A stretch of 64,000 nucleotides of DNA from Heliocidaris erythrogramma (taxonomy: Eukaryota > Echinodermata > Echinoidea > Camarodonta > Echinometridae), in contig CM046856.1 in NCBI GenBank assembly GCA_025617745.1, positions 33,846,208 through 33,910,207 on the forward strand. Direction: 5' to 3'. The stretch's first letter is position 1. Each line of letters begins with the position of its first letter. Both the position numbers and the translations under genes were made by a program. The notes below the pieces were generated by a model, which worked only from the letters and a program-made list of their open reading frames with translations, had not been told where the DNA came from and ran no database searches. Below, piece after piece: positions 37,238 through 48,791 of the stretch.

Positions 37238-37310
37238 GTGTCGTAGTCGAGTGGTTTAAAGACACTGACTGGGAATGCGAAGATCGTGGGTTCGATCTCC
37301 GGTACGACAC
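37238..37310 (+). tRNA. tRNA-like sequence, 73 nt, probably pseudogene or SINE head
   Basis: The ends GTGTCGT and ACGACAC form a perfect 7-bp acceptor stem at tRNA length (73 nt). GTAGTCGAGTGG resembles an A box and GGGTTCGATCTCC a B box, in the usual spacing. A T run 30-40 bases downstream could end Pol III transcription. The anticodon and T stems pair poorly in my hand fold, so I do not assign an isotype. It may be a degenerate tRNA gene or the promoter of a tRNA-derived SINE. Confidence 0.4.
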
Positions 37311-39471
37311 TTATACCCTTGAACATGCCAGTTTATCTACCCTGCTCTTTTTTCGTTCAAAAAATAAAAGGTGTTTGGCATAGCAGCGCGTGGGTGAGTG
37401 TGTTTCTGTAATAAAAGAAATTTCAACAAATGTGGAAAGTGGAAAACTGAGTGTAAGCAGAAAAAGGTGATTCGGATTAATGAAAGATTGAAATAAATCT
37501 TTAGATATACATAAATTGTGTATATAGAGACCGATAATGATAATAGAAAATATTCCATTGGCAATTGAGTTTGGAGTGAAATCTTACTTTAACTTCTCCT
37601 TTTGTTCAAAATGTATTCTTAATTTTGATTATGGAACATACATATATTTTCATGGGAGGACATGTAAAAGTACTTCTTCATCAACCGCTAAAACTTCTAT
37701 TTAAAAAAAAGTTTGTCGCTTATATGTTCCATAAAGGTAGCGTTGAAATACGTAGTGCCTAACTTTTGCAATTCTTTTTTTTTTATTATGCCATGAGGTT
37801 TCTTACGATGATATCACACTTTGACTCGTAACTAAAATATTTATTATTTCTTCATATGGAAAATGCGAACTACAGAACTTATGGTACATCCCCAGTTTTA
37901 CAGGAAAATTAGTGATATACAAAAGGAGTTGCTGGTGTGGAACAGAGTTCCCCAAACTGTATTATATAGGAGATGATTTGGAAAATTTTGAACAAAGGAA
38001 CAATGATCTATTATTTTTATTATTTATTTTTGTCTGGTAGAAAAGTATCTTAATTTATATTCATGCTTTAGTATTAAGAATAAACCTTTCTACGACTTAC
38101 TGACGACTGACCGAGTTGGGGAGGGAACTGGTAAAGTGACTCATTTTCTACTTCTGAATCTGGAGGAAAATTTGCTCCTATCCCTATCCCCCTCTCCCCC
38201 CCCCCCCCCCCCCCCCCCCGAACGCGAGGGAGTCATCAGCTTGACCCCACACTTTTCAAATCTGGATGCCAGTGATGGGGTATACTTCAGGAAACCAGAA
38301 TACGAGTATGACAAATACTGTTTAAAAAAAAGGAAGAATACGAGATGCTTGGCAAGTATTAGGTATACCCTAACTGCTCCTTGTCCATCTTCCGTTAACC
38401 ACCGATTACTTTAAGTCGGGGACAGATGCAGCAAGTAGAAGATCGATGAAGTGAGAGGGAAGGGGGCTGGAGGTTGCAGAGGGAATGAAGGTGAAGAGCT
38501 GGGAATCTCTAGTGTCCCATGGACATGATGGATGATCTATTTTACTATATAGGTTTCATGGAAAGAAAGTATTATGCCGAGTCGGGATCCCCCCCCCCCC
38601 CCCCGAGGCCAAGGTCAAGATACGCCACTGGTCAATCCCCTGTAACGTTTGTTGGTAGAATGAAAATATTCTGAATGATATTGATAAAGTGATGAACAAC
38701 ATTTTAGTGTGGAACGTGCTTTGCACTATATCACTCAGTTTTGATATAACAATAATTGAAACCCCGCTGCTCATGGAGGAAAAGTCAAAATATTTTAACA
38801 TGGTGACGATCTATATGAGATACTGTACAATCCAATCGTTTTTTCCCCCAAACATGAAAACCGTGAAAATGATTGATGGTGAAAAAGAAAATCGTAGAGG
38901 AATTTTGTGGTGGCAAAAGGCAGACATGATTTTATTAAAAGATTAATATATTAAATTAATTTACTTTGGATTCAGGCACTCGTATTAGAGACCGGCGCGC
39001 CGCGGCGACATGACATTGTGCCCATATAGCTTTATGAAAGATCAGCGCGTCTATTCATTTTCAGGATGGGAGAGGGGCAGAGGTATTGGTTTGAAAATTA
39101 AACTCCATAAAATATACAGTTGACTCGACTATGATTAGGGGAAACTGCACCCCCCCCCCCCCCGAATCTGGACGCCTCTTCATGAGCGGCACGGCCAAAG
39201 AAGATGTTTCTATTGGACGTCAGAAACTGCGTCTATGTCATCTGTATTCCAACTAGACCGTGTGCAAAGTGGGCGGCGAATTTGTTAACATTGCCCGCCA
39301 GGCGCAAAAATTATCATATTCAAGACCTTTTGATCCCGTACCGCCATTTCGCCCTAGGAAATGAACGTGGCGCTTTGGGAGGACCCGAACCATAAACTAT
39401 GAATTTAAAAAAGGCTTCTAATCCCAAATTAATTACGGTTGTTGCAATACAAATGTGTGTGTGGTGTGAGT
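37311..39471. other. Gene-free stretch
   Basis: C runs at about 38196-38219, 38589-38604 and 39150-39163; the middle one is followed by TACGCCACTG of the C-run family. A CGCGCCGCGGCG patch lies at 38993-39006. The plus frame at 39204-39395 has no recognised domain. Upstream exons of the gene at 39973 may be here but I cannot pick them out. Confidence 0.4.
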
Positions 39472-39616
39472 GTGTACCAACAGAGGTATACTTGTGTGAC
39501 TAAATGGACAGTCAAACACAATAGATGCCTTTATTCCGTCAGGCTTGTGTGGCTTTTTGTGCTGCTTGTGTGGCTATTTGGACAATTGAGAGAACAAAGG
39601 GAAAGACAGACAAGGG
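39472..39616. mobile_element. GGTATACTTGTGTG-family repeat, copy 2
   Basis: Nearly identical to 25832-25975 (TGTACCAACAGAGGTATA start). The right inverted end has decayed into a TG-rich tract at 39615-39660. Confidence 0.7.
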
Positions 39617-39972
39617 TGTGTGTGTATGTGTGTTGGGGTGTGTGCGGTTGTGTGTGGTAAACGGCAGATGTGCAGTATCATGTTTTCAAAGTGTCATTTT
39701 CAGTTTGAAAGTTATATAAACAACATATCAAAATGTTTAAGAAATTTAAGAAGTGGAAACTGTAAGTAGTAAAATTTGCATGATATGCAAATTAGCATGT
39801 GGTATGAGAAAACTAATATATCCTTTTAAATCTCCATCAATAGGCAACTGAAACTATCGAATTGCTTTATGATTACCATATTCTTAGATCTATGTTCTTT
39901 AATTATGATGATATATATAATCACTGTAATCATAATCATAAATTTGTTTTGACGTGATTTCAAACACCACAG

Positions 39973-40126
39973 GTAGCGCGGATGAGCTCATATTAACTGC
40001 AGACGACAGTGCTGTATCAAACTCGGAAATACAAGAATCGCTCTTCCTCCCTCCGGGTACATCGTCAGACGTGACGTCATCAGACATATTGGGGTTGGCA
40101 CAAGAAGACAACTCGGACCTTTTAAA
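39973..40126 (+). CDS. Internal exon of an unidentified gene (acidic, Ser-rich)
   Basis: A 154-bp exon bounded by an acceptor (CAAACACCACAG before 39973) and a donor (GTAGGT at 40127). Only one frame is open: after two bases completing a codon it reads SADELILTADDSAVSNSE, then a QESLFLPPGTSSDVTSSD stretch and ILGLAQEDNSDLL, leaving AA for the next exon. The next exon at 40563 continues the same frame, which supports the splice. Composition is acidic and serine-rich with no domain I recognise, likely disordered. Upstream exons are not identified. The opposite-strand frame at 39899-40111 is a shadow. Confidence 0.6.
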
Positions 40127-40562
40127 GTAGGTTTTAACTTTTATGCTTGAAAATGGTGAGATTGTACACTCTAAATGGTTTATTCATACGAACAAATTTA
40201 AAATAAGAGAGTGTCGACGTTTACGTAGCTAAAGGAGAGATAAGAAGTTTTAAGAAAACATAGGCTAATATCGGTTTACTTTCTAAGAAGTTTGTTCTTC
40301 ACTTCAATAGTAATTCCTGCAATAATGTTTATATAGTTTTCATTGCGGGTACCCCGGCTCTTGATAAATATCTCTTTAGCTGAGAGAGGAGAATGATATC
40401 CCCTGAAAAGGGTCATGCTATCCATTTCCAAAAATTTGTTGTTGCTGAGATATCTCAAACCAATTCAATCATCCCTGTTTTCGTCTACATCATTCTTATA
40501 ACCAATATGTGATTGGTTTTCCTTCCATAGTTCCATTTACCATTTATTGATATTTTTTTTAG

Positions 40563-40818
40563 TGTTGAAGACGACTTGGACAAACTGTTATCAGTGAGCA
40601 CGAAACTTAAATCAGCCCTCTCGCCTAAACCAAATCAATCTGCATCCAAACCACCCTTAAAGCCGAGACCCTCCGGATCTGCGCCCAAGTCGAGCAAGCA
40701 GCAATCGCCGTTGGGGGCGCTAGACGAGTCAGAGTCAGATCAGATGGCGGAAGATGATATCTTAAAATACATTCGGGAGAACTGCGAAGGTGGGGATGCC
40801 AAATTGGATCTTTTCTGA
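40563..40818 (+). CDS. Terminal exon of the same unidentified gene
   Basis: The acceptor is a T-rich tract ending in AG at 40561-40562. The first T completes an Asn codon with AA from the previous exon. The exon then reads VEDDLDKLLSVSTKLKSALS, a Pro/Ser/Lys-rich linker (SPKPNQSASKPPLKPRPSG), then an acidic end with MAEDDILKYIRENCE and the C-terminus AKLDLF before a stop at 40816-40818. The two exons give about 135 residues of an acidic, then basic-linker, then acidic tail. The short DILKYIREN helix and terminal DLF look like conserved peptide motifs, but I cannot name the protein. CpG and GC content are above the flanks, as for coding sequence. A CT-rich 3' UTR follows. Confidence 0.7.
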
Positions 40819-42430
40819 AACGACTGGTATTTAGAAAATGCCAAAACATACTCCTACTTAATCTGTGTTTCACCCTCACCCCTCCTCTTTCTCCCTCGCT
40901 CTTTTTTATTTCTTCTTTTTATTTCTCATTCTCTCTCATCTCACTCCTCACTGATGATTAATGTAAATGTATTTCGAATATCGGGGAAAAATAATTCGTC
41001 TCAATTATTTTAAGAAAGACAGAGAGATCACGTTTATACATGTCAAAATATAAACATTACTACACAGTTTAAACATTAATACTTATTTCAGTGTTTCTTC
41101 TTGTAAGCTCCCGGGTTGAAATTGAAAAGAATGTTTAAATAATTTGTAATTTCTTTGATATAGTCATTACTTACTGTATATAAAGGCCTCCATTTCACTG
41201 CTACAAATGTCATAATTATGTATGTCGATTCATATCTTACAAATGCACGAGAAATTGTGGCTTATATGAATATTGTCATATGCAGTGATTGATGAGTACA
41301 TGTATATAGCATACAACATTATGATTATTCAGTGGTATGCTTCGGTACATTTTTATATCTAAATGGCAATGCAACCTGTACATCAAGCTGCTTTGAAGGA
41401 CAAGAGAACACTCAAAGACAAATATTGAAAGTGGATAAATAAGAAAAAACTTATGATTTGTAATCAGTGTTATTTTTGTGGGGGGGGGGGGTATTTTATT
41501 TTATTTTTTTTATTTTTTATTTTTTTTTTAATTTGGGTAAAGCATATTTTGAGTAAAGCCCCGAGGGAAAGATGCTTGAAAGAAAACTGGAAAACCATGA
41601 TATTTTAGTGTACAGCAAATGGGAGAGTGGTCCCCAATGCGTCACAAATTGGATGACAATTTTTCCCGTAATTGAGATTCACGCTTGCCTTTGGTGTTTT
41701 CAACTTTCGATCGGACATTTATGACTTATCATATGTCGGATTGCACCACCCTGTTTTGCTTTGTTGGGATTTTTTTTTCTGCGCTCAAACAAATCAACTC
41801 GTTAGAAAGGTTAGATGACTCTATAACTGATAATCTATATAAAGAAGTCTGTGGTGATAGGCCTAAATAGGATGTAAAATACCAAGCAAGATATAAAAGC
41901 TATTAAAAGATATTAATGGTATGAAAATTAGAGATAGAGGGGTCTGCCCCTACTTCAATCTGCTTTTCAATTCAGCGAGTGATTTATGCGGAAACACCCC
42001 AGGGGGGAGGGGGGGGGGGGGTGGTCGTCGCGTTCGACTCGGATCGATTCATGAACCCGTAAACCTTTCTGCCTTTTATTTGTGAAAATTCGGCTCCTTT
42101 GGAAGTTTGATTTATGTAAGCATTCCATTACTTTCTAAATTGAACTCTCAACAGGTTTTATTTTGATATATTTATTTTTATTTATTTATTTACTTATTCA
42201 TTTAAAAAAAAAAAAAAAAAAATTGGGGGGTGAAGAGGTGAAGGGGTGAAGGGCAGGAACATATAACTGTTAGATGTAATAAAAAAAATGGGAGAGGGTT
42301 TCGGCCACTTCATATTTTAAGACTCTTTAAAATCTATTAGATTTATTTCTACTTTTTACTTTTTATCATAGAAGCATATACTAGGGTAAACTTCCTTTTG
42401 CAACAGCCACCCAACATGAAAACAATGTAT
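40819..42430. other. 3' flank of the unidentified gene, then gene-free DNA
   Basis: Probably begins with the 3' UTR of the gene above; I see no canonical AATAAA nearby, only variants such as ATAAAT at about 41434. Holds a G11 plus T/A-rich patch at 41480-41530, a G-run at 42003-42021 and an A20 run near 42205-42223. Confidence 0.45.
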
Positions 42431-42470
42431 AGGGTTAGGGTTGGGGTTAGGGTTTAGGGTTTAGGGTTTA
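42431..42470. repeat. Short interstitial telomere-like repeat
   Basis: About 40 bp of AGGGTT-type units (TTAGGG, TTGGGG, TTTAGGG variants). Too short and variable to be telomeric; a looser relative occurs at 63265-63310. Confidence 0.8.
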
Positions 42471-43059
42471 CATAACCGCACATTTGGACGGCTGTCGCAT
42501 AAGTCAACAACAACTAACTTGACATGAAAGGGAAAATGGCCCTCATACCGTTGGAAACATGTTATTGTATATCGCCTCATATATATTATTCATTACCTTA
42601 TGACAGACTAAACCGAGATGTAGACATCATTCGGGGAGGGGAGGTGTAGCAGATCACGTCACTTAGGAATATCTGTTGCCACGGTGTAAAGAAGGAGACC
42701 CCCCCCCCCCACCACCAAAATTTCCTTCAAAAATATTTCCACAATGAAAAGATATTACTCCCGTCTCCCTGGCGCTGGGGGTGACGGGAGGCCGATAGAA
42801 GGGGGGGGGGGCAGTAGAGAAAAGTCAATCCGTCGGTCCTCCCAAGACCCATATAAGGGGGCAATAATCCCCCTGAAAAAGAAATGACAATAAATTTTCT
42901 CATTTTTGTATCCTTAACATGATGCATGTTATGTTTTCATGGCCTTAATTTCTCTTTAGTATTAAAGCACAGAAACATGACAAAATCAAATTGCTCCCTC
43001 TAGCTCTATGCATGGATATACTCACTGGCGTAGGCACAGGGGGCCCCTCCTATTCAGCA
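42471..43059. other. Gene-free stretch with C/G runs
   Basis: A C12 run near 42700 and a G11 run near 42800, then CACTGGCGTAGGCACAGGGGGCC-type wording at 43023 that begins the next repeat. No gene. Confidence 0.4.
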
Positions 43060-43245
43060 ACTATAAAAAGCATTCCGGACGTTGAAATAACTTTCCTCCC
43101 CCTAAAAAAAGTGCTACGAGGCAAATTTTCTATAAAACGTCAGAGCTTTCGCGTTTCGCCCAGGGAAAACTTCCCCTTCCTGCACCCACCCCTTGGGACC
43201 GTCTGCCCCCCCCCCCCTATTGAAAAATCCTGGCTACGTCTGTGG
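43060..43245 (-). repeat. C-run repeat family, inverted copy
   Basis: Read on the minus strand it matches 34848-35000: GTAGCCAGGATTTTTC, then a C/G run, then CGAAACGCGAAAGC, CTGACGTTTTATAG, GTAGCACTTTTTTTAGG. Same family as the cluster at 34.6-35.9 kb. Confidence 0.65.
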
Positions 43246-43591
43246 ATATACTATAGATATACTATCATGAATCTATCCATGCTCTATATCCAGAATCCCG
43301 CCCTGGTGTACATGAGATCGTGTGTCATCCACAGACCACAGGGCCGACGTAACATAAATAAAATCAATATTAAGTCATTCATAAAGTAAAACAATCGTCA
43401 TTTAGTCTTCATCAAGATGAAAATGTGTTTTCTTCAGAACTCATCTAAGATTTGAATAAATAACACATATTAATATGTTGTAAATACTTTTTGGTAAAAA
43501 AAACACAAACATTTTACCCGACTTTTCTTTTTATTCACTCGATTATTGTGACAAATATACGCTACGATGATTAATCATAAACACAGCTAGC

Positions 43592-43623
43592 GCCCGTGGA
43601 TGTCCACGGGCTGCTTCTGCTAG
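43592..43623 (+). mobile_element. Helitron-type 3' terminus
   Basis: GCCCGTGG and CCACGGGC form a perfect 8-bp stem around ATGT (43592-43611), followed after 8 bases by CTAG (43620-43623) and then a T. A hairpin a few bases before CTRR with a T after it is the hallmark of a Helitron 3' end. The body would lie to the left; no 5' TC end was located, so only the terminus is called. Confidence 0.65.
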
Positions 43624-44569
43624 TAATTTTATAATTCAGCATGAATGGTATAATCCAAACAGCGTTGGTTATATTGAGTACATTCTGACGGGGGGGGGGG
43701 GGGGGGGGGGACTTAGAAATTTTGAGGTCTCTAACTCTCCCTCTCCCTCATTGACTGATCACTGCCCCCCCCCCCCCCCCCCCTTCCCCTAGTTTGCAGA
43801 CACAAATCCCTTGTCAGTTGTCAGTCCAAACACTGAGTGTCAGAACTGTAAGACTTCCATAGGCCATGTACATGGCATGGTCCTGACACAACCAGTAGGA
43901 ACGTGGGTTAGGTTTCTCTCAAGGCAATGATTTTCTAATATAGTGTGTCCAATTAGGGTCTGTACTTGCAGACTGTCCCCCTCCATCACCAACCTTTTTT
44001 TCCAAATGCAATAATGATTAAACACCATGTTTGACTATTTCCATGTACATGTAACTATTCAACATCATTCTGTGCTCTAACACATAAACCCAAAATTATT
44101 AGATGCATTTCCATAAAAATGTAAGCTCCCTGTTGAATTAAAAATTTTGACCTAACGCTGGTCAGTTTAAAGTGGAAGTTTAGCAGATGAAGTTATACTG
44201 AAGTATTCATGTGTTTCACACGACTTACCGTCCTCGTGTCGGGTTTTCCTGAATTAGATCTATACGGGCCTGGGAGTTTTCTTTGTCACTGTCCCAAGAA
44301 TTATGCACCAAACATGTTTATGGATATGTACTACATGTAGTTATAATTAGTCTTTCAAAGAGCTAGAAAAATAAAGGTGTGCACTTTTTGCCGATATTTT
44401 GTATAATGTGGGGTGCTAGTGGAATAAGAATTGTTTTCTCCATATATCATGTTAGCAAAATTACTGTACTATTAAAAGATGACAATTTATCGTGAATAAA
44501 GTGTTTTAATACAGATATTGTTTGGTGTTGTGTTCAGTTTGTTTCTAAAATTGTATTTCTTTTATTGTA
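43624..44569. other. Gene-free stretch
   Basis: A G20 run at about 43691-43710 and a C18 run at about 43766-43783 lie only 55 bases apart as an inverted pair. The remainder is AT-rich and unassigned. Confidence 0.45.
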
Positions 44570-44613
44570 TCCCCCGGCAGTATGCCGGAGGATACTTTGG
44601 ATTCAGCAGCGTT

Positions 44614-44644
<31 letters not shown>

Positions 44645-46433
44645 GTCACATTCTTGTGTGCGCTCTAGCGGTCACATTTCTCGACGAATTTCTTTCAGAC
44701 TTCCTATGGACGTGTATCTTGGTAAAATCTGGACCCCTATAGTTTCTGGTGATGCTGCCCCCAGTGTTCCGTCTTTTATAGGGTAAAAGGCCATATTTTT
44801 GGGGAAAGTTTGTGTGCGCTCTAGCGGTCACATTTCTCAACGGATTTTGTTCAAATTTTGTATGAAGGTGTCTCTTGGTAAAATCTGGAACCCTATAGAT
44901 TTTGGTGATGCTGCCCCCAGTGTTCCGTCTTTTATAGGGTCAAAGGTCATATTTTGATAGATGTCTTGTGTGTACTCTTGTGTGCGCTCTGGCGGTCACA
45001 TTTCTCAACGGATTTTGTTCAAATTTTACATGAAGGTGTCTCTTGGTGTAATTTAAAAACCTATAGTGTTTGGTGATGCTGCCACCAGTGTCCCGTCTTT
45101 TATAGGGTCAAAGGTCATACTTCAGGACATGTCGTGAGTGCACTCTGCAGGCCACATTTCTCAATGGATTTTGTTCAAATTTTGTATGGAGATGTATCTT
45201 GGTATAATCTACACATGCTTAATTTTTCGTGATGCTGCCCTCATTGTTCCGTCCTTTATAGGGTCAAAGGTCATTTTTCCATTTCTTGCACTCTTACTTC
45301 TGCATTTCTTGACGGATTTCGTTCAAATTTTGCATGAAGGTGTCCCTTGGTGTAATCTAAAAACCTGTAGTTTTTGGTGATGCTGCCACCAGTGTCCCGT
45401 CTTTTATAGGGTCAAAGGTCATACTGCAGGGCATGGCGTGAGTTCACTCTGCAGGCCACATTTCTTGATGGATTTATTTCAAATTTTGTATGGAGATGTA
45501 TCTTGGTATAATCTACACATCTTTACTGTTTGGTGATGCTGCCCTCATTGCTCCGTCCTTTATAGGGTCAAAGCTCATTTGTCCCTTTTGTGCACTCTTA
45601 CTTCTGCATTTCTTGACGGATTTCATTCAAATTTTGTATGGAGATGTATCTTGGTATAATCTACACATATTTAATTTTTGGTGATGCTGCCCTCATTGTT
45701 CCGTCCTTTATAGGGTCAAAGGTCATTTTTCCATTTCTTGCACTCTTCTGCATTTCTTGACGGATTTCGTTCAAATTTTGCATGAAGGTGTCCCTTGGTG
45801 TAATCTAAAAACCTGCAGTTTTTGGTGATGCTGCCACCAGTGTCCCGTCTTTTATAGGGTCAAAGGTCATACTGCAGGGCATGGCGTGAGTTCACTCTGC
45901 AGGCCACATTTCTTGATGGATTTCTTTCAAATTTTGTATGGAGATGTATCTTGGTATAATCTACACATCTTTACTGTTTGGTGATGCTGCCCTCATTGCT
46001 CCGTCCTTTATAGGGTCAAAGCTCATTTGTCCCTTTTGTGCACTCTTACTTCTGCATTTCTTGACGGATTTCATTCAAATTTTGTATGTAGGTCCATTAT
46101 AGATTACACCTCTACAGTTTTTGGTGATGCTGCCTCTAGTGTTCCGTCTTTCATAGGATCAAAGGTCATATTTTAGTGGATGTCTTATGTGCGCTCTGAG
46201 GTCATATTTCTTCTGAATTTTCTATAAAAATGCATTATACTCTAATCTACACAAATCGTTTTGGTAATGCTGCTCCTGGTGTTGACAATATTCCGGGCCA
46301 CTGGCGGCAATTTCTACACCATCCTTTTGTTTGAGGGAGGGGATGGGGGAGGGTCTTTGTCCCTCCTTCAAATCGCTGCCAGCGCCGGGGGATACATTTC
46401 GCATTGCGCGGCACGAGGAATGCACATTTCTAG
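44570..46433 (+). mobile_element. Non-autonomous Helitron with tandem-repeat core, copy A
   Basis: Starts TCCCCCGGCAG after an A and ends CTAG (46430-46433) before a T, as expected for A|T insertion. A hairpin-forming CCGGCAGTATGCCGG lies at the 5' end. GCCGGGGGATAC near 46385 is the inverse of the start (a subterminal inverted repeat), and GCATTGC..GAATGC just before CTAG is the 3' hairpin. After a (CCG)n tract, the core holds about 11 units of 141-168 bp, each with CAAATTTTGTATG, GGTGATGCTGCC and TTTATAGGGTCAAAGG. There is no Rep/helicase. Structure is like the HINE/DINE-1 class. Frames of 60-80 codons in each unit are repeat artefacts. Confidence 0.85.
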
Positions 46434-46979
46434 TTAATTTATATTTTTGTTCAGTTATTCATTCTGTATATTTTTGGAGGGGTGTGGAGAGTCTAGTAAG
46501 GACCAGTGGCGCTATGAACCAAAAGTTTTGAGGAGACAGCAAGAATTTAATTTTTCTAAAGCGTCCCACTTCTTTGTTCTGTTTTTATAGCCCCGATATA
46601 ATATAAAAAGGTACACTGTAATTTCTGGGTCCGATCGCTATTCATAAGGACCGCAATTCATAGAAAACCGCTATTCATTTAACACGCGTTATGAATAGCA
46701 GTCCTTATGAATAGTGGTCTTTATGAAGGGAGGTCCTTATGAATAGCGAGGTAATTTGTCTATGGTTGCTCGCTATTCATACAAAACTGCTATTCATTTA
46801 GTCACACGTTATGGATAGCAGTCCTTATGACTAGCGAGGTTACCTTGTAATTTCACTGGTCCCAAGGAGTTTGTTATAACGAGGTTCCACTCTATAATCG
46901 CATGACCAGAATCAACTTACCTTTAAATCCCCGACCACCCTCTTTCTCTCTCACTCTACCTCCTCAGTCTTCCTCTTAA
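46434..46979. repeat. Cluster of inverted GCTATTCAT motifs
   Basis: Between about 46625 and 46845, CGCTATTCAT and ATGAATAGC alternate repeatedly with AAGGACC, so the segment can fold in several ways. It ends with GTTATAACGAGGTTCCACTC, related to the CAGTGGAAAC MITEs nearby. Likely a decayed or rearranged member of that family. A polypyrimidine patch follows at 46940-46975. Confidence 0.5.
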
Positions 46980-47624
46980 CCCTAAAAGGGCCGGGGGTGG
47001 AATCCTCAGCCTCCCCCGACGTTTCTCGCAATATGTCCGCAACGCGCAAAGCAGTCGCCGCGGCATTTCATGGCTTTCTTTCAAATCTCACGCATCTTTT
47101 GAGACCAACTTCGCGATGTCCGGGCATGCGCTTCCGAAGTTACGCAACATTTCGTACTTGCACGTCAGACCAAAAATTGCTCAAAAACGTGATTGCATGT
47201 ATAATTTCAATACAAAATGTGTTTTCAGCCAAGATTTAAAAATATATGAATATTTTTGCATTTGCTGATTAAAATTAATTTATTTTCTGCTGTTTATGTT
47301 CGCGAAAGTGTCCCTGACAAATTTCATCCAAACAACAATAACAAAAGGTAAAACAAAGAAATACATAAATTTAAAATACATTTTTTTGAAGTATATTTGC
47401 TAAGAATACTGGAGTGTCTAGACCAAAAATTAGCATATTTGGAGCTTTAATGATTGAGCAAAATTTTGATTTCATGCATAAATTTGCATAATTAATGTGA
47501 TCTTTTTGGAGCATTTAACTATACAGTTTCGTAGATTACGTTGTGGACGACGTGCGTGCCGATTTTCGGTCGACGGTCGAAATCTCGGCTGTGGCATAGC
47601 CAAAATATCCCGGCCCTTTTAGGG
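46980..47624. mobile_element. piggyBac-like non-autonomous element, copy 1
   Basis: Flanked by TTAA on both sides (46976-46979 and 47625-47628), with inverted ends CCCTAAAAGGGCCGGG. TTAA duplication with CCC-starting ends is characteristic of piggyBac (Kolobok also uses TTAA). 645 bp, no transposase frame. A second copy lies inverted 238 bp to the right. Confidence 0.85.
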
Positions 47625-47665
47625 TTAAAAAATCATCTCGTTCCTTTCTGATACATGTAGATGTA

Positions 47666-47837
47666 CAGTGGAAACTTGCTACAAAGAGCTCTGATAGGAG
47701 ATTCCAGATATAACGAGGTAGTTTTGCTGGTCCCAGGTCTATATATTTTTGTTTTTTACCCTGATATAAGGAGATTCCCGATATAACGCGGTAATTTTCA
47801 TGGTCCCAAGATCCTCGTTATTAGTGAGTTTCCACTG
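47666..47837. mobile_element. 172-bp MITE, CAGTGGAAAC type
   Basis: Ends CAGTGGAAACTTGCTA and, reversed, CAGTGGAAACTCACTA, with TA on both sides (47664-47665 and 47838-47839). Interior repeats GATATAACG..GTAGTTTT..GGTCCCA twice. The TIR resembles pogo/Tigger-type MITEs of the Tc1/mariner superfamily. Confidence 0.8.
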
Positions 47838-47862
47838 TATTACGCGCCCACATTCCGCTTAA

Positions 47863-48424
47863 CCCTAAAGATTTTGCCTATGCCACAGCCGGGGGGGGGG
47901 GGGTGGGGCGAAAATCAGCGCGCATGTCGTTAACGTAATCTACAAAACTGAGTAGTTAAGTGCTCCGAAATAATTTCATATTAATTATGCTAATTTATTC
48001 TTAGCAAATATACTGCAAAAAAATTTGGTATTAAAATTAATTTTATTGTATTTAAAATTTATTTGTTTTTACTTTTGTTTTTTGGATGAAATTTGTCAGG
48101 GACATTTTTGGGATCATAAAATTAATAAGCTGATTAAAATAATTTTAATCAGCAAATGTAAAAATATTCATAGATTTCTAAATTTTGGCTGAAAACACGT
48201 ATTGAAATCGAACATGAAATCACGTTTTTGAGCAATTTTTTGTCTGACGTGCAAGTACGAAATGTTGATTAACTTCGGACCCGCACCCCCGGACATTGCG
48301 AATTTGGTCTCAAAAGATGCGCGAGATTCGAAAGAAAAACATCATGAAGCACAGATGCGACTGCTTTGCGGACATATCACGAGAAGCGTCTGGGGGGAAT
48401 ATTCCACCCCCGCCCCTTTTAGGG
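47863..48424. mobile_element. piggyBac-like non-autonomous element, copy 2, inverted
   Basis: TTAA at 47859-47862 and 48425-48428; right end CCCCTTTTAGGG. Reading right to left it parallels copy 1 through GGACATATCACGAG-, GCACGTCAGACAAAAAATTG- and TGACAAATTTCATCC-like blocks. The left end has a G13 run where copy 1 reads CCGGCCC. 562 bp, no transposase. Confidence 0.8.
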
Positions 48425-48791
48425 TTAAATGCACGCAAATGGAAACCATTTTCCCGAGACAATAGTAGACATACCTTGTTACAGTCAATATCCAACACTA
48501 GCCAAAGTGAGAACTTCAACCCTCGGAGGGCTGTATGCACCCACGTTTGTAACCCCTATGGAGAAATTTGCCCTAGGCATTTTTGTCCTTAAGTCCCCAT
48601 ACTTTCCATTAGCACCAAGGGCGTTTCATACAGTCATCTCTCTTGATAATCATAATTCCTTCGCATTCCTTTTCCACCAATACACACACATGCATTCAAT
48701 TCACTTTCTCAAACATCCTTTCAAAAAAAATTTTTTACTGCCATTCCTCCCCCTCCACCCCCAAACCCCCCCCCCCCCCCTATTTTTTATA
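48425..48791. other. Gene-free stretch
   Basis: A C-rich patch at 48749-48780 precedes the next MITE. An open plus frame of 140 codons at 48429-48851 runs through it without any recognised domain; it is Pro-rich where it crosses the C run and is not supported. Confidence 0.4.

Noticed and set aside
42431-42470. Telomere or chromosome end
   Set aside because: Only about 40 bp of irregular AGGGTT units with ordinary sequence on both sides; an interstitial simple repeat.
44620-44650. Poly-Ala, poly-Pro or poly-Arg stretches in frames over the (CCG)n tract, also at 53524-53546
   Set aside because: Triplet repeat translated in different frames; part of the Helitron.
45138-46080. Repeated 60-80 codon frames in the Helitron cores (also 51534-53029) with similar peptides
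   Set aside because: They arise because the ~155-bp unit has few stops in some frames. They occur on whichever strand follows the unit, differ by frameshift between units, and have no start context.
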